Below, piece after piece: positions 1-11,126 of a DNA stretch of 64,000 nt. Where the stretch lies: NCBI GenBank assembly GCA_943704415.1, contig CALSCO010000306.1:1-64000 (forward strand). Direction: 5' to 3'. The notes under the pieces are model-generated. The model had not been told where the DNA came from and made no database searches. It saw only the letters and a list, made by a program, of their open reading frames with translations. The position numbers and the translations under genes were made by a program. The DNA is from Parvularia atlantis. Its lineage: Eukaryota; Opisthokonta; Rotosphaerida. Within the stretch, counting starts at the first letter, position 1. Each line of letters opens with the position of its first letter.

Positions 1-50
1 CCCCTCGTCGTGTGCACCCGCCCCGCCGGTTGACGCGCGCTGCGCTGCAG

Positions 51-762
51 CTGCACCAAATCTCCGAGGTCGACGACAAGATCGGCGTCATCTCGGCCGA
101 GATCGAGCGGCTCGGCTCCGAGGGCAAGGTCGAGGAGGCCGCGAGCAAGATGAAGGAGCAGGAGGAGCTGTCGCTGACCAAGCGTCGGCTGGACGTGCGT
201 GGGCGGCCGCGCACCGCCCTCGCGTCTCACGCCACCCCGCACGCGTGCAGGAGGAGATGAAGGCGCGCGACGACGTCGTCTCGATCGCCGCGCGCCAGAA
301 GCTGCGCGTGTGCGAGATCTGCGGCGCCAAGCTCAGCCTGTTTGACTCGGACCGGCGTCTGGCCGACCACTTTGGTGGCAAGATGCACCTCGGCATGGCG
401 CAGATCCGCGAGATCGTCGAGAGCATGCGGGTGCGGCCGGGTGCTGCCTCGCAGCTGCCCGCTCACGCACTCGAGCCGCGCGCAGCCCGAGATGTCCCTC
501 AAACGGCTCAACAGGAAGTGCGCCGCGCTGGCCGTCTTTGCGCGCGCGCGCGCGCGCGCGTGTGCGAGCGCACGACTCACGCCCGCGCCTCGCGCCAGAC
601 CGATCGACCCCGAGGCGGACCGCCTGCGTGACCTCGAGCGCGACCGCGACCGCGACCGCCGCGGCGAGCGCGACTATGACCGTGCGTGCGCGTGTGGCTA
701 CGCCGTTGCGAGCCGTGGCCAACCGCGCGCCGCGCGTCCCAGGCGACCGCAGGAGGTACTAG
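51..762 (+). CDS. LUC7-like U1 snRNP protein, 3' part
   Basis: LUC7 family proteins are U1 snRNP components that help select 5' splice sites. The gene runs in from the left: bases 1-50 end as an intron (TTGAC, then GCTGCAG) and coding begins at 51. Seen are a helical stretch (EVDDKIGVISAEIERLG) and then the second zinc finger, with CEIC, DRRLADHFGGK and the HLG histidine, which is the family signature. The tail is short and rich in R and D (RDRDRDRR) and ends RRRY. Introns are read at 195-250, 431-485, about 518-599 and about 676-751; joining them keeps one frame to the TAG at 760-762. The first finger lies outside the window. The family call is firm; the orthologue within the family is not. 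Confidence 0.88.
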
Positions 763-844
763 ACACACAGTGAGGCAACATGTGAGCTGCGCTGGTCGGT
801 CGGTCGGTTGGTCGCGTAGGGTGGTCGGTCATTCAGTGGCTCCG

Positions 845-2039
845 ATGTGGCAGACTGCGGCGCGCCGGCCGCACGTGTGGCTCGTGGCCACAGTGGCGCT
901 GCTGGTCGTGCTCGACGTGGCCATGCTCGGGCTCGCGCCGTCGTCGTACGGCCTGCGGCGCCCGACCGCGCCGGTCGAGGTCGCCGACGTCGTGCCGGCG
1001 TACGACGATGTGGCGGCCGTGCGCGTGACGCACCTGGTCGTCGTCGCGGGCCACGCCGTCTACGTCGGCCCGGCCGCCCCCGCCGACCCGACCGCGGCGG
1101 TCCACGACGAGGCCAACTGGGCGCTGGAGCCGCACCAGCACGGGCAGGCGCGTCTCGTGCGCGCTCGGGACAGGCGGGTGTGCACTGACCCGCTGCCCAG
1201 GTGCCCGCGTTCCTCGACCACGTGCGCGTGGGCCTGCAGCTCGGCGCGGCCGACGAGCGCGTGCTCGTCGTGCTCAGCGGCGGGCAGACGCGGCGCGCGG
1301 CGGGGCCGCGGAGCGAGGCCGCGTCATACCGGCAGGTGCGCGCGCAGCTGTGCACGGGACGCCGAGACTGACACGCGGCTCGGCGCACAGGTCGCGCGCC
1401 TGCTCGGGTGGTGGAACCTCACGGAGACCGCGCCGGGGCTGCCCACGCGCGTGGCGCTGGAGGAGTACGCGCGCGACTCGTTCGAGAACGTCCTGTTCAG
1501 CCTGTGCCGCTTCCGCGAGGTCACGGGCGCGTACCCGGAGGAGGTGACCGTCGTCAGCTTCGCGTTCAAGGTGCGCGCTGCACCCGCGCGACGCGACACG
1601 CCCCCCTCCCCCACGCCCCGTGACAGGAGTACCGCTTCTGCCACCTGCACCGGGCCGCCGTGCGCTTCCCCGCCGCGCGCTTCCACTTTGTGCAGGGCAG
1701 CGCGGCCGACGTTGACATTCTCGAGACGCCCGCGGGCGAGGTGCCTTGCGTCGCGCACGTCGCATCGCGCTCACTGGTTGCGCCGTCGCCAGGTCCTCGG
1801 CGCACGCGCCCAGTTCGAGCAGGACCCGTTTGGGTGCGCCGCGCCGCTCGCGACCAAGCGCGCCGCGCGCGACCCGTTCGGACGGGCGCACAACTACGTG
1901 GTGCGCGCCGCCGCAGACCGATCGGCTGCACGCAGCATCCTAATTGCGTGCGCAGTCGTCCTGCCCTGAGATGCGCCTGCTGCTGCGCTGGTGCGAGGAC
2001 GGCGCGTCGACCGGCCCGCTGCCCTGGACGACCGACTAG
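845..2039 (+). CDS. DUF218 (YdcF-like) membrane-anchored protein, fungal type
   Basis: The product starts at ATG 845 with a short basic N-terminus and one hydrophobic helix (VWLVATVALLVVLDVAML), so it is probably a single-pass membrane protein. After it come DUF218 motifs: HLVVVAGHAVYVG, FLDHVRVGLQL, VLVVLSGGQTRR, RVALEEYARDSFENVLFSLCRF and TVVSFAFK. The SGGQTRR and EEYARDSFENVLFSLCRFRE blocks are what I know from uncharacterised fungal DUF218 proteins. Introns are read at 1157-1200 (44 nt), near 1336-1391, near 1570-1628, near 1740-1797 and near 1902-1952; the last joins to an exon ending GPLPWTTD with TAG at 2037-2039. The biochemical role of eukaryotic DUF218 proteins is unknown; bacterial relatives act in envelope metabolism. 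Confidence 0.78.
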
Positions 2040-2223
2040 GGTTAGGTGACCGGCCGGCGTTGCCGAAACGGGCATCACGGGCGCGTGCCAGTCGCCGTTC
2101 GCGGTAACACGGCACGCGCTCTCGTGGCGTCAACACGACACTTTTCCGCCTTCTCGCCTGGTGCGTCGCGCACCGCGCAGGCCTCGCCACGCTGAACGCC
2201 TGCGTGAGCCGTGCGCCGTCAGC

Positions 2224-3431
2224 ATGCACCTCACGTCCGTCTCGGCGACCGAGGCCGCGCTGCTCGTCGTGTTTTTCGTCTGCGTCGCGAGCTCGGTCAG
2301 CGACGCCGCGCTCTTCGTCGTCAAGTCGGCCGCCGTGACCCTGCTCGACATGGAGTCACCGAGTGAGTACGCCATCGCCGTGCGTGGGCCTTCTAGCCGC
2401 GGCCGTGCGCGTCGCACTGAGCACGCGCGCGCGCACGCAGACGGCGCTCCTGTTTGTGGCCTACCTCGCACAGTACCTGCTCTTCAGCGGCCTCTTCGAG
2501 GCGACCCACCCCGCGCCCAAGACCGAGCGCCGCGTCAAGGAGATCAAGAAGGAGATCCAGCTGGGTGCGCACACGCGCATGCAGGCGGCGCACGCGGTGC
2601 TCAGCGCGCGCGGCAGGCGTCGGTGTCACGCTGATCAACATCGTCTTTGCGACGACGTGGATGTACTTTGTCGACCCGCACCTGCCCTACTACGGCTACT
2701 TCGAGACGCACCCGTACACGCTCAAGGAGTTTCTGTTCGGCTTTGCCGTGTACTTTTTCTTCGCCGACACGTGGTTCTACTGGTGCGCGCGGCGGACGTT
2801 GCGCGCACAGGCCGTGCTGACGGCGGCAGCCAGGACGCACCGCATGCTGCATCTCAAGTTCTTCTGGCGCAACGTGCACTACCTGCACCACTCGTTCATC
2901 GAGCCGACCGCGTTTGCACAGGACGCGGTGCACTGGTGCGCCCCGGGCAGGGGAGCGCGCAGGGTCTCACCTCTGCGTGGCAGGTTTGAGGCGGTCATCC
3001 AGGGGCCGTGCGGCCACTTCCTTGCCGCGCTCATCTACCCGATGCACCCGGTCTTCCTCGCCGGCATGGGCTTCTTCACCGCGATCTACGCGATCGCCGC
3101 GCACGACGGCCGCGCGCTCGACCTGAACGACCACACCAAGCACCACACGCACAAGATGGGCTACGACGCGTACGAGATCAAGGGCGTCAACTTTGGCCTG
3201 TACTGGGTGCGTCATGATGCTGCCGGCAGCGGCTGCCGCATGCCCCTCATCGCGCGCGCGGGCTCACAGGGCTTCTGGGACCACGTGTGCGGCACGCGCT
3301 ACGACCCGGCCAAGTCTGTGCCGTGGAACCCGCACAAAGACGCGGCCGACCGTCAGCTGCTGAGCGGCAAGGACAGCATCACAAAGGCGGACGCCGTGGC
3401 GGCAGCGGGGGCGCCGACGAAGGAGGAGTAG
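2224..3431 (+). CDS. Sterol desaturase / fatty acid hydroxylase family protein
   Basis: This is a di-iron membrane oxygenase of the sterol desaturase/fatty acid hydroxylase superfamily, expected in the ER. Hydrophobic helices occur at the start (AALLVVFFVCVASSV), near 2450-2490 (TALLFVAYLAQYLLFSG) and at 2635-2665 and 2730-2780. The iron-binding histidine clusters are present: THRMLH (HX3H), VHYLHHSF (HX2HH) and KHHTHK near 3140. Short introns with GTGCG donors occur at about 2380-2440, 2564-2618, 2785-2813, 2936-2981 and 3209-3268. The last 50 residues are hydrophilic and end KEE. ATG 2224 is the first start in frame and leads directly into a helix. Substrate (C4-methylsterol, C5-sterol or sphingoid base) cannot be told from sequence alone. 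Confidence 0.85.
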
Positions 3432-3768
3432 GCGCGTCTTGTTTGTGTGTGTGTGTGTGTGCGCGCGCTCAGCAGCCGGAACCACGAACGTTCAGCGTGT
3501 GAAAAGTAAAGAGGGGGAGAAAAAAACCGGCCAGGCGTGCACAGAGAGCGGCGGCGAACAGCGGGGCGGCGGCGTTCCGGCTCCACAGCCTGGAGAGGCA
3601 ACCTGGCACCCGCCGTCTTCGGCTCGCCGTTCCGTGCACGCCCCGCCGTCGCGAGCCGCCGCGTTGAGAAACACGGCAGACACCGCAGATGGGTGGCTTG
3701 TGTAGAGGGGCGAGGCGCGACGGCCGCACTCGCTCGCCGTCAGGTTACTCGGTCAAAGCAGGGTGCGT
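3432..3768. other. Intergenic region between convergent genes, with a GT repeat
   Basis: This 337-bp stretch separates the 3' ends of the hydroxylase (plus) and CDC20 (minus) genes. It contains a (GT)n run at about 3444-3461 followed by GCGCGC, and a purine-rich segment at 3501-3530. I find no convincing gene or RNA here; it presumably holds both 3' UTRs and polyadenylation signals. Confidence 0.6.
3444..3461. repeat. (GT)n microsatellite
   Basis: A short GT run just past the hydroxylase stop codon. Similar GT/CA runs lie at 15664-15685 (intergenic), about 21954-21993 (MED1 intron), about 44458-44478 (MED6 intron) and about 55494-55516 (ankyrin-PH intron). Inside introns they often merge with the GTGCG donor. 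Confidence 0.8.
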
Positions 3769-5319
3769 TCAGCGCAGCGACACGCCCGAGGTGAGCTCGC
3801 GGGCGCGGCCCGACTTGCCCAGCATCTTGCTGCTGGTGACGCCGGTCGCGGTGCCGGCGACGCCGTCGGCGGCGCTGGCGGGCGTCGAGGCGAAGCAGTG
3901 CCAGAGGCGGAGGGTCTCGTCGCCGCCGGCAGTGGCAACGCGCTCGCCGTCGGGCGAGATGGCCATGTGAAGGGCGCGGGCAGTGTGGCCGGTGAGCTCG
4001 GCGACCTTGGTCAGGGTCGGGTAGCGCCAGATGGTGAGCTGGTTGTGCGGGAGGCCCTGGGACGTGACGAGCTCGCGGTACTCCTTGGACCAGGCGACCT
4101 GGCAGACCTGGGCCTCGGTGTTGACGGCGGCCGTGCACGCGCCCGTGGCCGTGTTCCAGAGACGGAGGTGGCGGTCGCCCGTGCCGCCGCCGCTGGCGAG
4201 GAGGTTCTGCTGCCATGGGCACCACGCGAGGGCCTTGACGGCGGCGGTGTGGTGGGTGAGGGAGAAGAGGGGCACCTGGGCCTCGCGCGAGGCGCTGACG
4301 CCACCCCAGATGTTGAGCAGGTTGTCGTTGGCGCCGCTGGCGAGCTGGGTGCCGTCGGGCGACCACTTGAGGCCGCAGACCTCCTGGGTGTGGTGCTGCA
4401 GCGTCGCGACGACGGTCTGGGCCTCGCGCACGTCATGGTGGAGGATCGTGCCGTTGCGCGAGCCCGTGCTGAGGATGTGGCCGTTCCAGGCCAGGGCCGC
4501 GACGCGGTTGTCGGCGGCGGTGGCGCGGAGGGTGCGCAGGCGCTTCTTCTGCTCGACGTCCCACAGCTGCACATCACCGCTGGCCAGGCCCACGGCGAGA
4601 GTCGCGCCGTCACGCGCCCATGAAAGCGATGCGAGCGAGTTGTTGTCGGCCGTCGTCAGGAGCTGCTCGATGTCGCCCGTCGTCGCGTTCCACAGGTACG
4701 CGCTCTTGCCCAGGCCCACCGCCAGCACGTTCTGCTCGCTCCAGTCGAGCAGGTTGAGGTAAAAGTCGTCGCTCATCTCGGGCGCGTCGAGCACGCGCTG
4801 GGCCGCCTGAGGGATGTGACGGCTGGGCTTGCGCGGGCCGCCGGCGGCGCTGCCCGTCGCACCGCGGTTCTGGCTGTAGAGCACGCGCAGGCTGTTCTGA
4901 TAGCCGTCGCGCGGCAGGGGCGCCTTGGTCTTGAACGAGAGGATCTTGCTGTTGCCGGCGCCCTCGAACAGCTGCGAGGCCACGTCGGCGCGGTACTGGC
5001 GGCTGGTCGGGCTGAGCGTGCTGGTCGGCACGGTGGCCGCGTCGTTGTCGTCCGTCGCGGGCTCGTCCGCCGTCAGGTTGAAGTGCGCCGCGTCCATGTC
5101 CATCGTCGTCCGGTTGGGCACAAAGCGGTCGCCGTGGAGGGGCGTCTTGACACCGCGCGTGCCCGAGGTCGGGACCGAGGCCGGGGCGTCGCTCGCGTCC
5201 TCGCCCTGATGGGCTTCGAGCGCCTTGCGCTGCCAGCGCGGCAGGACGGTCGTCTTGACGGGGGTCGAGAGGCGCGCGAGGGCGTCGACCTCCGAGTCGC
5301 AGTGGCCGCGGAAGTGCAT
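3769..5319 (-). CDS. CDC20: CDC20/Fizzy, APC/C activator (WD40)
   Basis: CDC20 activates the anaphase-promoting complex and is the target of the spindle checkpoint. The gene is a single 516-codon exon. The N-terminus (LSTPVKTTVLPRWQRKALE) aligns with the start of known CDC20 proteins. A C-box (DRFVPNR) is at about residues 67-73, a MAD2-binding type motif (KILSFKTK) at about 125, and YQNSLRVLYSQNRG follows. The WD40 propeller starts at DAPEMSDDFYLNLLDWS and includes the family hallmarks VCGLKWSPDG, NDNLLNIWG, VKALAWCPWQQNLLASGGGTGDRHLRLWN and DETLRLWHCF. The last two residues are LR, close to the IR tail that docks on the APC/C. No KEN box was seen in the N-terminus. The sequence favours CDC20 over CDH1 because of the KIL motif and the N-terminus. 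It is intronless while most neighbours are full of introns. Confidence 0.93.
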   Translation of the reverse strand: MHFRGHCDSEVDALARLSTPVKTTVLPRWQRKALEAHQGEDASDAPASVPTSGTRGVKTPLHGDRFVPNRTTMDMDAAHFNLTADEPATDDNDAATVPTSTLSPTSRQYRADVASQLFEGAGNSKILSFKTKAPLPRDGYQNSLRVLYSQNRGATGSAAGGPRKPSRHIPQAAQRVLDAPEMSDDFYLNLLDWSEQNVLAVGLGKSAYLWNATTGDIEQLLTTADNNSLASLSWARDGATLAVGLASGDVQLWDVEQKKRLRTLRATAADNRVAALAWNGHILSTGSRNGTILHHDVREAQTVVATLQHHTQEVCGLKWSPDGTQLASGANDNLLNIWGGVSASREAQVPLFSLTHHTAAVKALAWCPWQQNLLASGGGTGDRHLRLWNTATGACTAAVNTEAQVCQVAWSKEYRELVTSQGLPHNQLTIWRYPTLTKVAELTGHTARALHMAISPDGERVATAGGDETLRLWHCFASTPASAADGVAGTATGVTSSKMLGKSGRARELTSGVSLR

Positions 5320-5348
5320 CTTCTGTGTGTGTGGGTTTCTTTGGGGGC

Positions 5349-5382
5349 TTTTTTTTTGGGGGGGGGGGGGGGGGGGGGGGGG
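5349..5382. repeat. T9-G25 homopolymer tract at a probable assembly junction
   Basis: Nine T (5349-5357) are followed by 25 G (5358-5382). On the left is the complete 5' end of CDC20 (minus). On the right, at 5419, coding resumes in the middle of a VPS13 gene after a normal acceptor (GTTGAC...CGCAG). A VPS13 gene should have several kilobases of exons upstream, but CDC20 occupies that place. The tract is therefore a likely misjoin or collapsed gap. Confidence 0.6.
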
Positions 5383-5418
5383 CGTAGCACGGCGACTGTT
5401 GACGTAGCGCGACCGCAG

Positions 5419-8400
5419 GTCCCGGCGAGAGCAAGTCGGTGCCGATCCTGGCGTGCCTGGACGCGCAGTTCAGCGTGCGCGATACCCGTGCGTGCTGCTA
5501 GTGGACGGACGAGTGCGCGTGCTTGACAACAACACTCGCCCGCGCGCACAGGCACCGGTTACGCGCCGTCCAAGGCCGTGCCGTGGAGCCCGCTGTTGCA
5601 GCACGGCGCGGAGACGCTCGAGTCGTACCACAGCGCGAGCAAAACGGTGCGCGGGCGGCGGGCTCATCGCACAGCGCTCACGGCGAGCGTGGCCTCAGGG
5701 TGAACACTACCGACTGGTCGCGCGACTCGATGCGAGCGCGGTCGCGTTCAAGGGCAAGGCGAGCGCATGGCCGGTCAACGCGTATCCGTCGTACACTGTC
5801 GACCTGGTCACGCCGTGGAAGCTCGAGGTGCGCTGCCGACGGCGTGCGGCTGTCTTTGCTGAACGAGGACACGTCGCGCCGTCGCAGAACCTTCTCCCGA
5901 CGGCCATGGACGTCGTCGTGACGGACGCAGCCGGTACGGTGCTCGAGAAGGTCGCGGTCGCGTCCGGGACGACGTTTGCGTTCCACAAGGCCGCCTATGA
6001 CGGTGCACGACGGGTCCGCGAAGCGCGCGGGTGCGAGACTGAATGGGCTGCGCAGGCACGCAGTCGATCGCCGTGAGCCTGCCCGAGATGGACTACGTCA
6101 TGGGCGCGCCGGCGCGGCTGGCGGTGCGCGTTTGGACGTCTTGCACACGTCGCGGCGTCCTCATGCCACGCGCGCGCGCAACAGAACCTGGCCGACAGCG
6201 CAAGCGGCGACGGCCTGGTCGCGCTCAAGCTGACGCACAAGAGCGTGGCGGGCAACGACCTGCTGCTCAAGCTAAGGTGGCTCGCCGTTGCGCTTGTCCG
6301 ACCCGTCTTGACAAGCGCGCGCGTCCACAGCTGGACGTCGCACGATGACGGCGCGGGCAAGGGCTTCGCGTACAAGCACGTGGCGGTCTCGGCGCCGTAC
6401 GTGATCGTCAACAAGTCCGGCAGCCACCTCATCTTTAAGCAGGTTTGCGCGGCGCGGCGCAGCGGCGTGACGTGACACTGCGCGCTTTGTGCAGTCGGCA
6501 CGGCTGGGACTGCTCGCCGGCAACCAGACGGCGCTGCCCGTGAACGCGACGGCCGTGCGGTGCGCTCCACAGCCGGTGTGCCGTTGCAGACACGGGCCGA
6601 CACGGCCGTGCGCAGCACCGAGGGCGCCGAGGAGGTGCAGCTGGTCCTCTTCTCGTACCCCAAGTTTGAGCTGTTCACGCGGCAAGAGGTCATGCTGCGC
6701 ACGTCCGACTCGGACTGGAGCCAGGTGCGGCGATCACGCTGCGGTTCAATGGGCTGGCTCGCCTGACAGCGCGTCCCGCGCCAGTCGTACAGCCTCGAGG
6801 CGACGGGCTCGGCGGCCGAGGTGCCCCTGACGCACAACAAGGACTTGGCGCAGTACCAGTTTGGCATGCAGGCACGCGTGCAGCCGCGCGTGCAGTGGCC
6901 GTGCTGCGCCCGCCTGACCGTGCGTGCGCGCGCAGATCTCGGTCGGCCAGGGCAAGCGCGCCGCGACCAAGGTGATCCACTTCACGCCACGCTACATGCT
7001 CGTCAACAACACCGACACCGAGATCCAGGTGCGAGCATCGCTGGCGGCGGGTGGCGCGTTGACGATGCCTGCGCGGCACAGGTGCTGCTCAAGGATGCCG
7101 TCGCGCCCGCAGTCGGCGGCGACAAGCGCGCGTTCGGCCGGCTGCTCGGCTCAATCTCACGCGGCACCACCGCGAGTGCGTCAACTGTGGCCGAAGTGCG
7201 GCGCGGTCGCACAGGGAAGCCGATTTTGCAGGCTGAGACGGCGCGTGTCGTGCGCAGGCGATGCCGGCCGAAGTGCGCGTGCCGGCCAAGCAGCGTGTGC
7301 CTCTGCATTTCAGCGAGAGCACGCCCACCGAGCGCATGATGCGCATTCGCACGGGCCAGGACGGCCACTGGTGCGCGCTGCCCCCCGCGGGCCGCAGGCG
7401 CAGCGACCTGCCCATGCGCTCCCTGCGCCCAGGTCGGTCCCGTTCAAGGCTGAGGGCCTGGACGTGGTCCACGTCAAGCTGGACGCGAGCACGGTACGGC
7501 ACCACGTCTATCGCGTTGAGAAGATTGTGCAGGTGCGCGTGCGAGGGCGCAAGCACAGCGTGCGGAGCTGACAGTCGGTTGCCAGGGCGCGACGATCTTC
7601 CTGCAGGTGTACCTGCACAAGGACCCGGCGCCGTACCGCATCGACAACAAGGGCGTGCTCGAGATTTCCTTCCTGCAGTACAAAGGCCAGGCGCGGTACA
7701 CGGTCGCGCCGGGCACGGGCATGCCGTTCGTGTGGGACGACCCGCTCGAGCGGCGGCGCGAGGTCGTCCTGCTCATCGACGGCGAGCAGCGCACGGTCGA
7801 CCTGTTGCTCATCGGCGATCACAAGCCGTGGAAGGTGTACCGCGGCGAGGGCGACGGTGCGGTGCCGTTTGTGCGCGTGTCTTGTTTGCTGTCGGTGGCG
7901 CGTTGACGCATGCCCGTGGCGCGCCGCAGACCGCCGCAAGTACCGCGTCTTCATCACCGTCTTCCCCGAGGCCGCAACGATCGTGGTCAAGCTGCACAGG
8001 TGTGCGCGCGGACTGCCTCCGCGGGGGTCCGCTGTTGACCGGTGCGCCGCGCTGCTCAGCAAGCTCGCGCGACCCAAGCAGGCCAAGGGCGTCAAGCTGC
8101 TGCTCGCGTCGGCGACGTGCGTCCGCGGCGCGTGCGCCGTGCGATTGTACGGTTGTGCTGAGTGCGTGCGCAGGGCTGCGCTCATGAGGTCGGAGACCAG
8201 CACCGCCGACGCGCCCGCGGCAGAGGACGCGGACGTGGACGACGGCGGCGCCAACATCTTTGACAACAGCAAGGTGCGCACCGCCCCTCGTGCCTGCGCC
8301 GCGGAGACTGACGCGGTGCACCCGAAAAACAGCCGATGGTCACGGTCAATGTGCACCTGGCCGGCTTTGGTGTGAGCGTGGTCAGCCGGCGGCCGCAGGA

Positions 8401-11093
8401 GCTGCTGTACGTGTCGCTGCACGACGTGCATGTGGAGTTTGTCGACGCGGACGTGGATCAGACGCTGCAGCTCAACGTGGGCCGGTGCGGCCACGCGCCT
8501 TGCGTGCTACGCCTGCGGCTGACGCGGCACGAGCTTACAGCCTCCAGATCGACAACCAGCTGCCGCAGCCCGACTTCCCTGTCATCTTGCGCCCGGTGCG
8601 CCCTACGACCACTGCGCTGCCGTCTGGGCTGACGCGGCGCCGGGCAGATCATCATGCGCAACCGCAAGAACGCCGAAGGCAAGGAGGCCGAGACGCGGGT
8701 GCTCACGTTCTCGTTCCGGCGGCTCAAGTACCAGTCGGTTGGCGTGCTGACTTTCCAGGTGCGTGGCCGGCGCTCGCGCGGGAGCGTGCGACAAACTGCT
8801 GACGCGCCTCGCGCAGTACTTGTCGCTGCTGCTGCAGGAGCTCAGCGTCGAAGTCTCGGAAAGGCGCGTTCGCGGTGCTGCGTGTGCCCGTGGCTCCAAG
8901 GTGCTGACCCTCGGCGCAGCTTCATCATGGTGCTCGTCGACTTTGTCGTCGACGTCGTGCCGAAGCAGGCCTCGACGACGGACGACGCGAAGGACTTTGG
9001 CGACCTGTTGCCGGGCCTGCCGATGCCGCCTGTGATGGTGCGCCTGCTGCCTTGCCGCGGCTTGACAAGGGACTGATGTACGCCTCGCGCGTGCACCGCG
9101 AGTGCGCAGCCGCCGGTCGACAGCGACAAGATCTACTTTGAAATGTTTGAAATCCAGCCGATCAAGGTCGACATCACGTTTGTGCGCTCGCGCGAGCGCG
9201 GCACGGCCTCGGCGACCGAGGTGCACCGCGCACGGCAGCCGTGGGATGCGCCCAGACTCACAGGCGCACGCGGCGCACAGGTCATTAAGTCGGACCTGTT
9301 CCGCATCGTCGTGGACGTGCTGTCGAACGCGATTGCCAATATTGAGAACGCGCCGCTCAACTTCAACGGTACGCGTCAGCTGTGCGCGGCCCGTGCCAGC
9401 GCCGTTGACGCCATGGGCGCGCGCGCAGCCCTCGCCGTGCGCCACCTGATGACCTCGGCGGTGTTGCTGGGCGACGTCATCGGCAAGCACTACGGCTACC
9501 AGGTCGCGTACCAGGTGCACAGGCTCGTGGGCTCGGTGGACCTCATCGGTGAGTGAACCCCGGAGTGGCGCACGCTGGGCGGAAACCGACACGTGGCTGC
9601 GCAGGCAACCCCATCGGTCTGTTCAGCTCGATCTCGTCGGGCGTGGAGGACTTTTTCTACGAGCCGTACCAGGGCCTGACGCGCGGTGCGCCATGACGTG
9701 CTCTGCGCGCGCGGGGCCGCGCTGACGCGTGCCACTTGCGGGGCGCGCTCAGGCCCGAAGGACTTTGCGCTCGGCGTCGGCACCGGCTCGGTTTCGCTCG
9801 TGCGCAACCTCGGGTGCGGTGGCGCTTGGTGCGCGGGGAGCGAGGGCACGCTCACAGCGCCTCGCCTGTCTAGGTACGGCGTGCTCGACACGACATCCAA
9901 GCTCACAGGTAGCGTCGGCAAGGGCGTGGCGCAGATCACGATGGACGAAAAGTACCTAACCGAGCGCGATGGTGAGCCCGTGCGACCGTTCGCGCTTGCG
10001 CCAGGTGCTGAGACCGCTCGCAGCGTCGCGCATCGCCAACCGGCACCAGACGGCCGCGGCGGGCTCGGTCTCGGGCGCGCAGGTGGGGGGCCGGCGTGCG
10101 AGGCGTGCGGCGACTGACGGGCGCGCACACAGACGGTGCTGCAGGGCTTCACGTCGGGTGTGACGGGTATCTTCACCAAGCCGATCGAGGGCGGTGCGCT
10201 CACGCTGGCCTGGCGCGGCATTGGTGACGTAACACGGCATGCGGCGTGCCAGCGCGCGAGGGCGGCTTCACGGGCTTCCTGGCGGGCACGGCCAAGGGCG
10301 TGGTCGGCGCGGTCGCCAAGCCGGTCGTGGGCATCTTTGACGGCGCGTCGCAAGGTTGACTGCTCGCGGGTGTGCTGCTCGCGTGCTGCGGCCGTCTGAC
10401 GTGTGTGCGTAGTGGCCGTCGGCCTGCGCAACTCGGCCAAGTCGAGCTCCGACCCGACGGTGGACCGCGTGCGCACGCCGCGCCACATCGGCCCGGACCA
10501 CATCCTGCGGCCGTACAATCCGCGCCTGGCGCACGGCGCGCAGCTGCTGCACACACTCACGACGGCGGGCAACTACGCCGACCAAACCTACGTCACGCAC
10601 GTGGACCTGCCGGGCACGAACAAGGCGTTCATGGTGCGCGGGTGCACGCGTGCGTGCCGAACCAGCTTGTGCCGTCTGAACGGTGGTGCCATGCGCCCGC
10701 GCAGCTGACCAACCGCAGCGTCATGCTTGTGTCGCGAGCGAAGAACAAGGTCTCGTGGGCGATCCCGTTCAGCGAGTTGGCCGACATCCGCGTCAACAAG
10801 GAGTCGGGTGCGCCCATCGTGGCCGCGGCGCCGTGCCGCTGTGCCGCCAACTCTGCGCGCGCTGCGCGCTCGCAGTGGTCTTTGTGACGCGCGAGGGCGG
10901 CTCGTCGTCGGGCGGCGCGGTCAAGGCGCAGCAGATCGACTGCCCGGACGCCCAGGCGCAGCAGGTGCGCGCATGCCCCACGCCGCGCATGCACGTGACA
11001 CGACCCGCCGCGCAGGCCCTTGTCAGCCTCACGCGCAGCCAGGTTGACGCGTTTGCGCGCGACTTGGCGGGTTATGTGCGTCCCACTCAGTGA
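5419..11093 (+). CDS. VPS13-like lipid transfer protein, C-terminal half only
   Basis: VPS13 proteins are bridge-like lipid transporters at membrane contact sites. More than twenty small exons encode the C-terminal half. In order, I see a region with [13 protein letters not shown] and [24 protein letters not shown]-type blocks ([12 protein letters not shown] near 6710, [25 protein letters not shown] near 6935-7010, [20 protein letters not shown] near 7630); [20 protein letters not shown] near 8350-8410; [13 protein letters not shown] near 8550; the ATG-C-like region ([24 protein letters not shown] near 9604-9680, [42 protein letters not shown]); and a final PH-like module ending [12 protein letters not shown]. 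The chorein N-terminus and much of the rod are absent, because the gene is cut at the G tract at 5358-5382. Most donors are GTGCG; GTGAGT (9549) and GTACGC (9369) also occur. Confidence 0.88.
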
Positions 11094-11126
11094 TCATTGG
11101 TTGTTTCTGTGTACACTGAGGTCTGC

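Noticed and set aside
3763-4623. Long plus-strand open frame opposite CDC20
   Set aside because: It mirrors the WD40 coding sequence on the other strand and is rich in G, A, V and E as expected for an antisense shadow.
5358-5382. G run as telomeric or centromeric sequence
   Set aside because: It is a pure homopolymer without a telomere-like unit, and similar runs occur inside introns.
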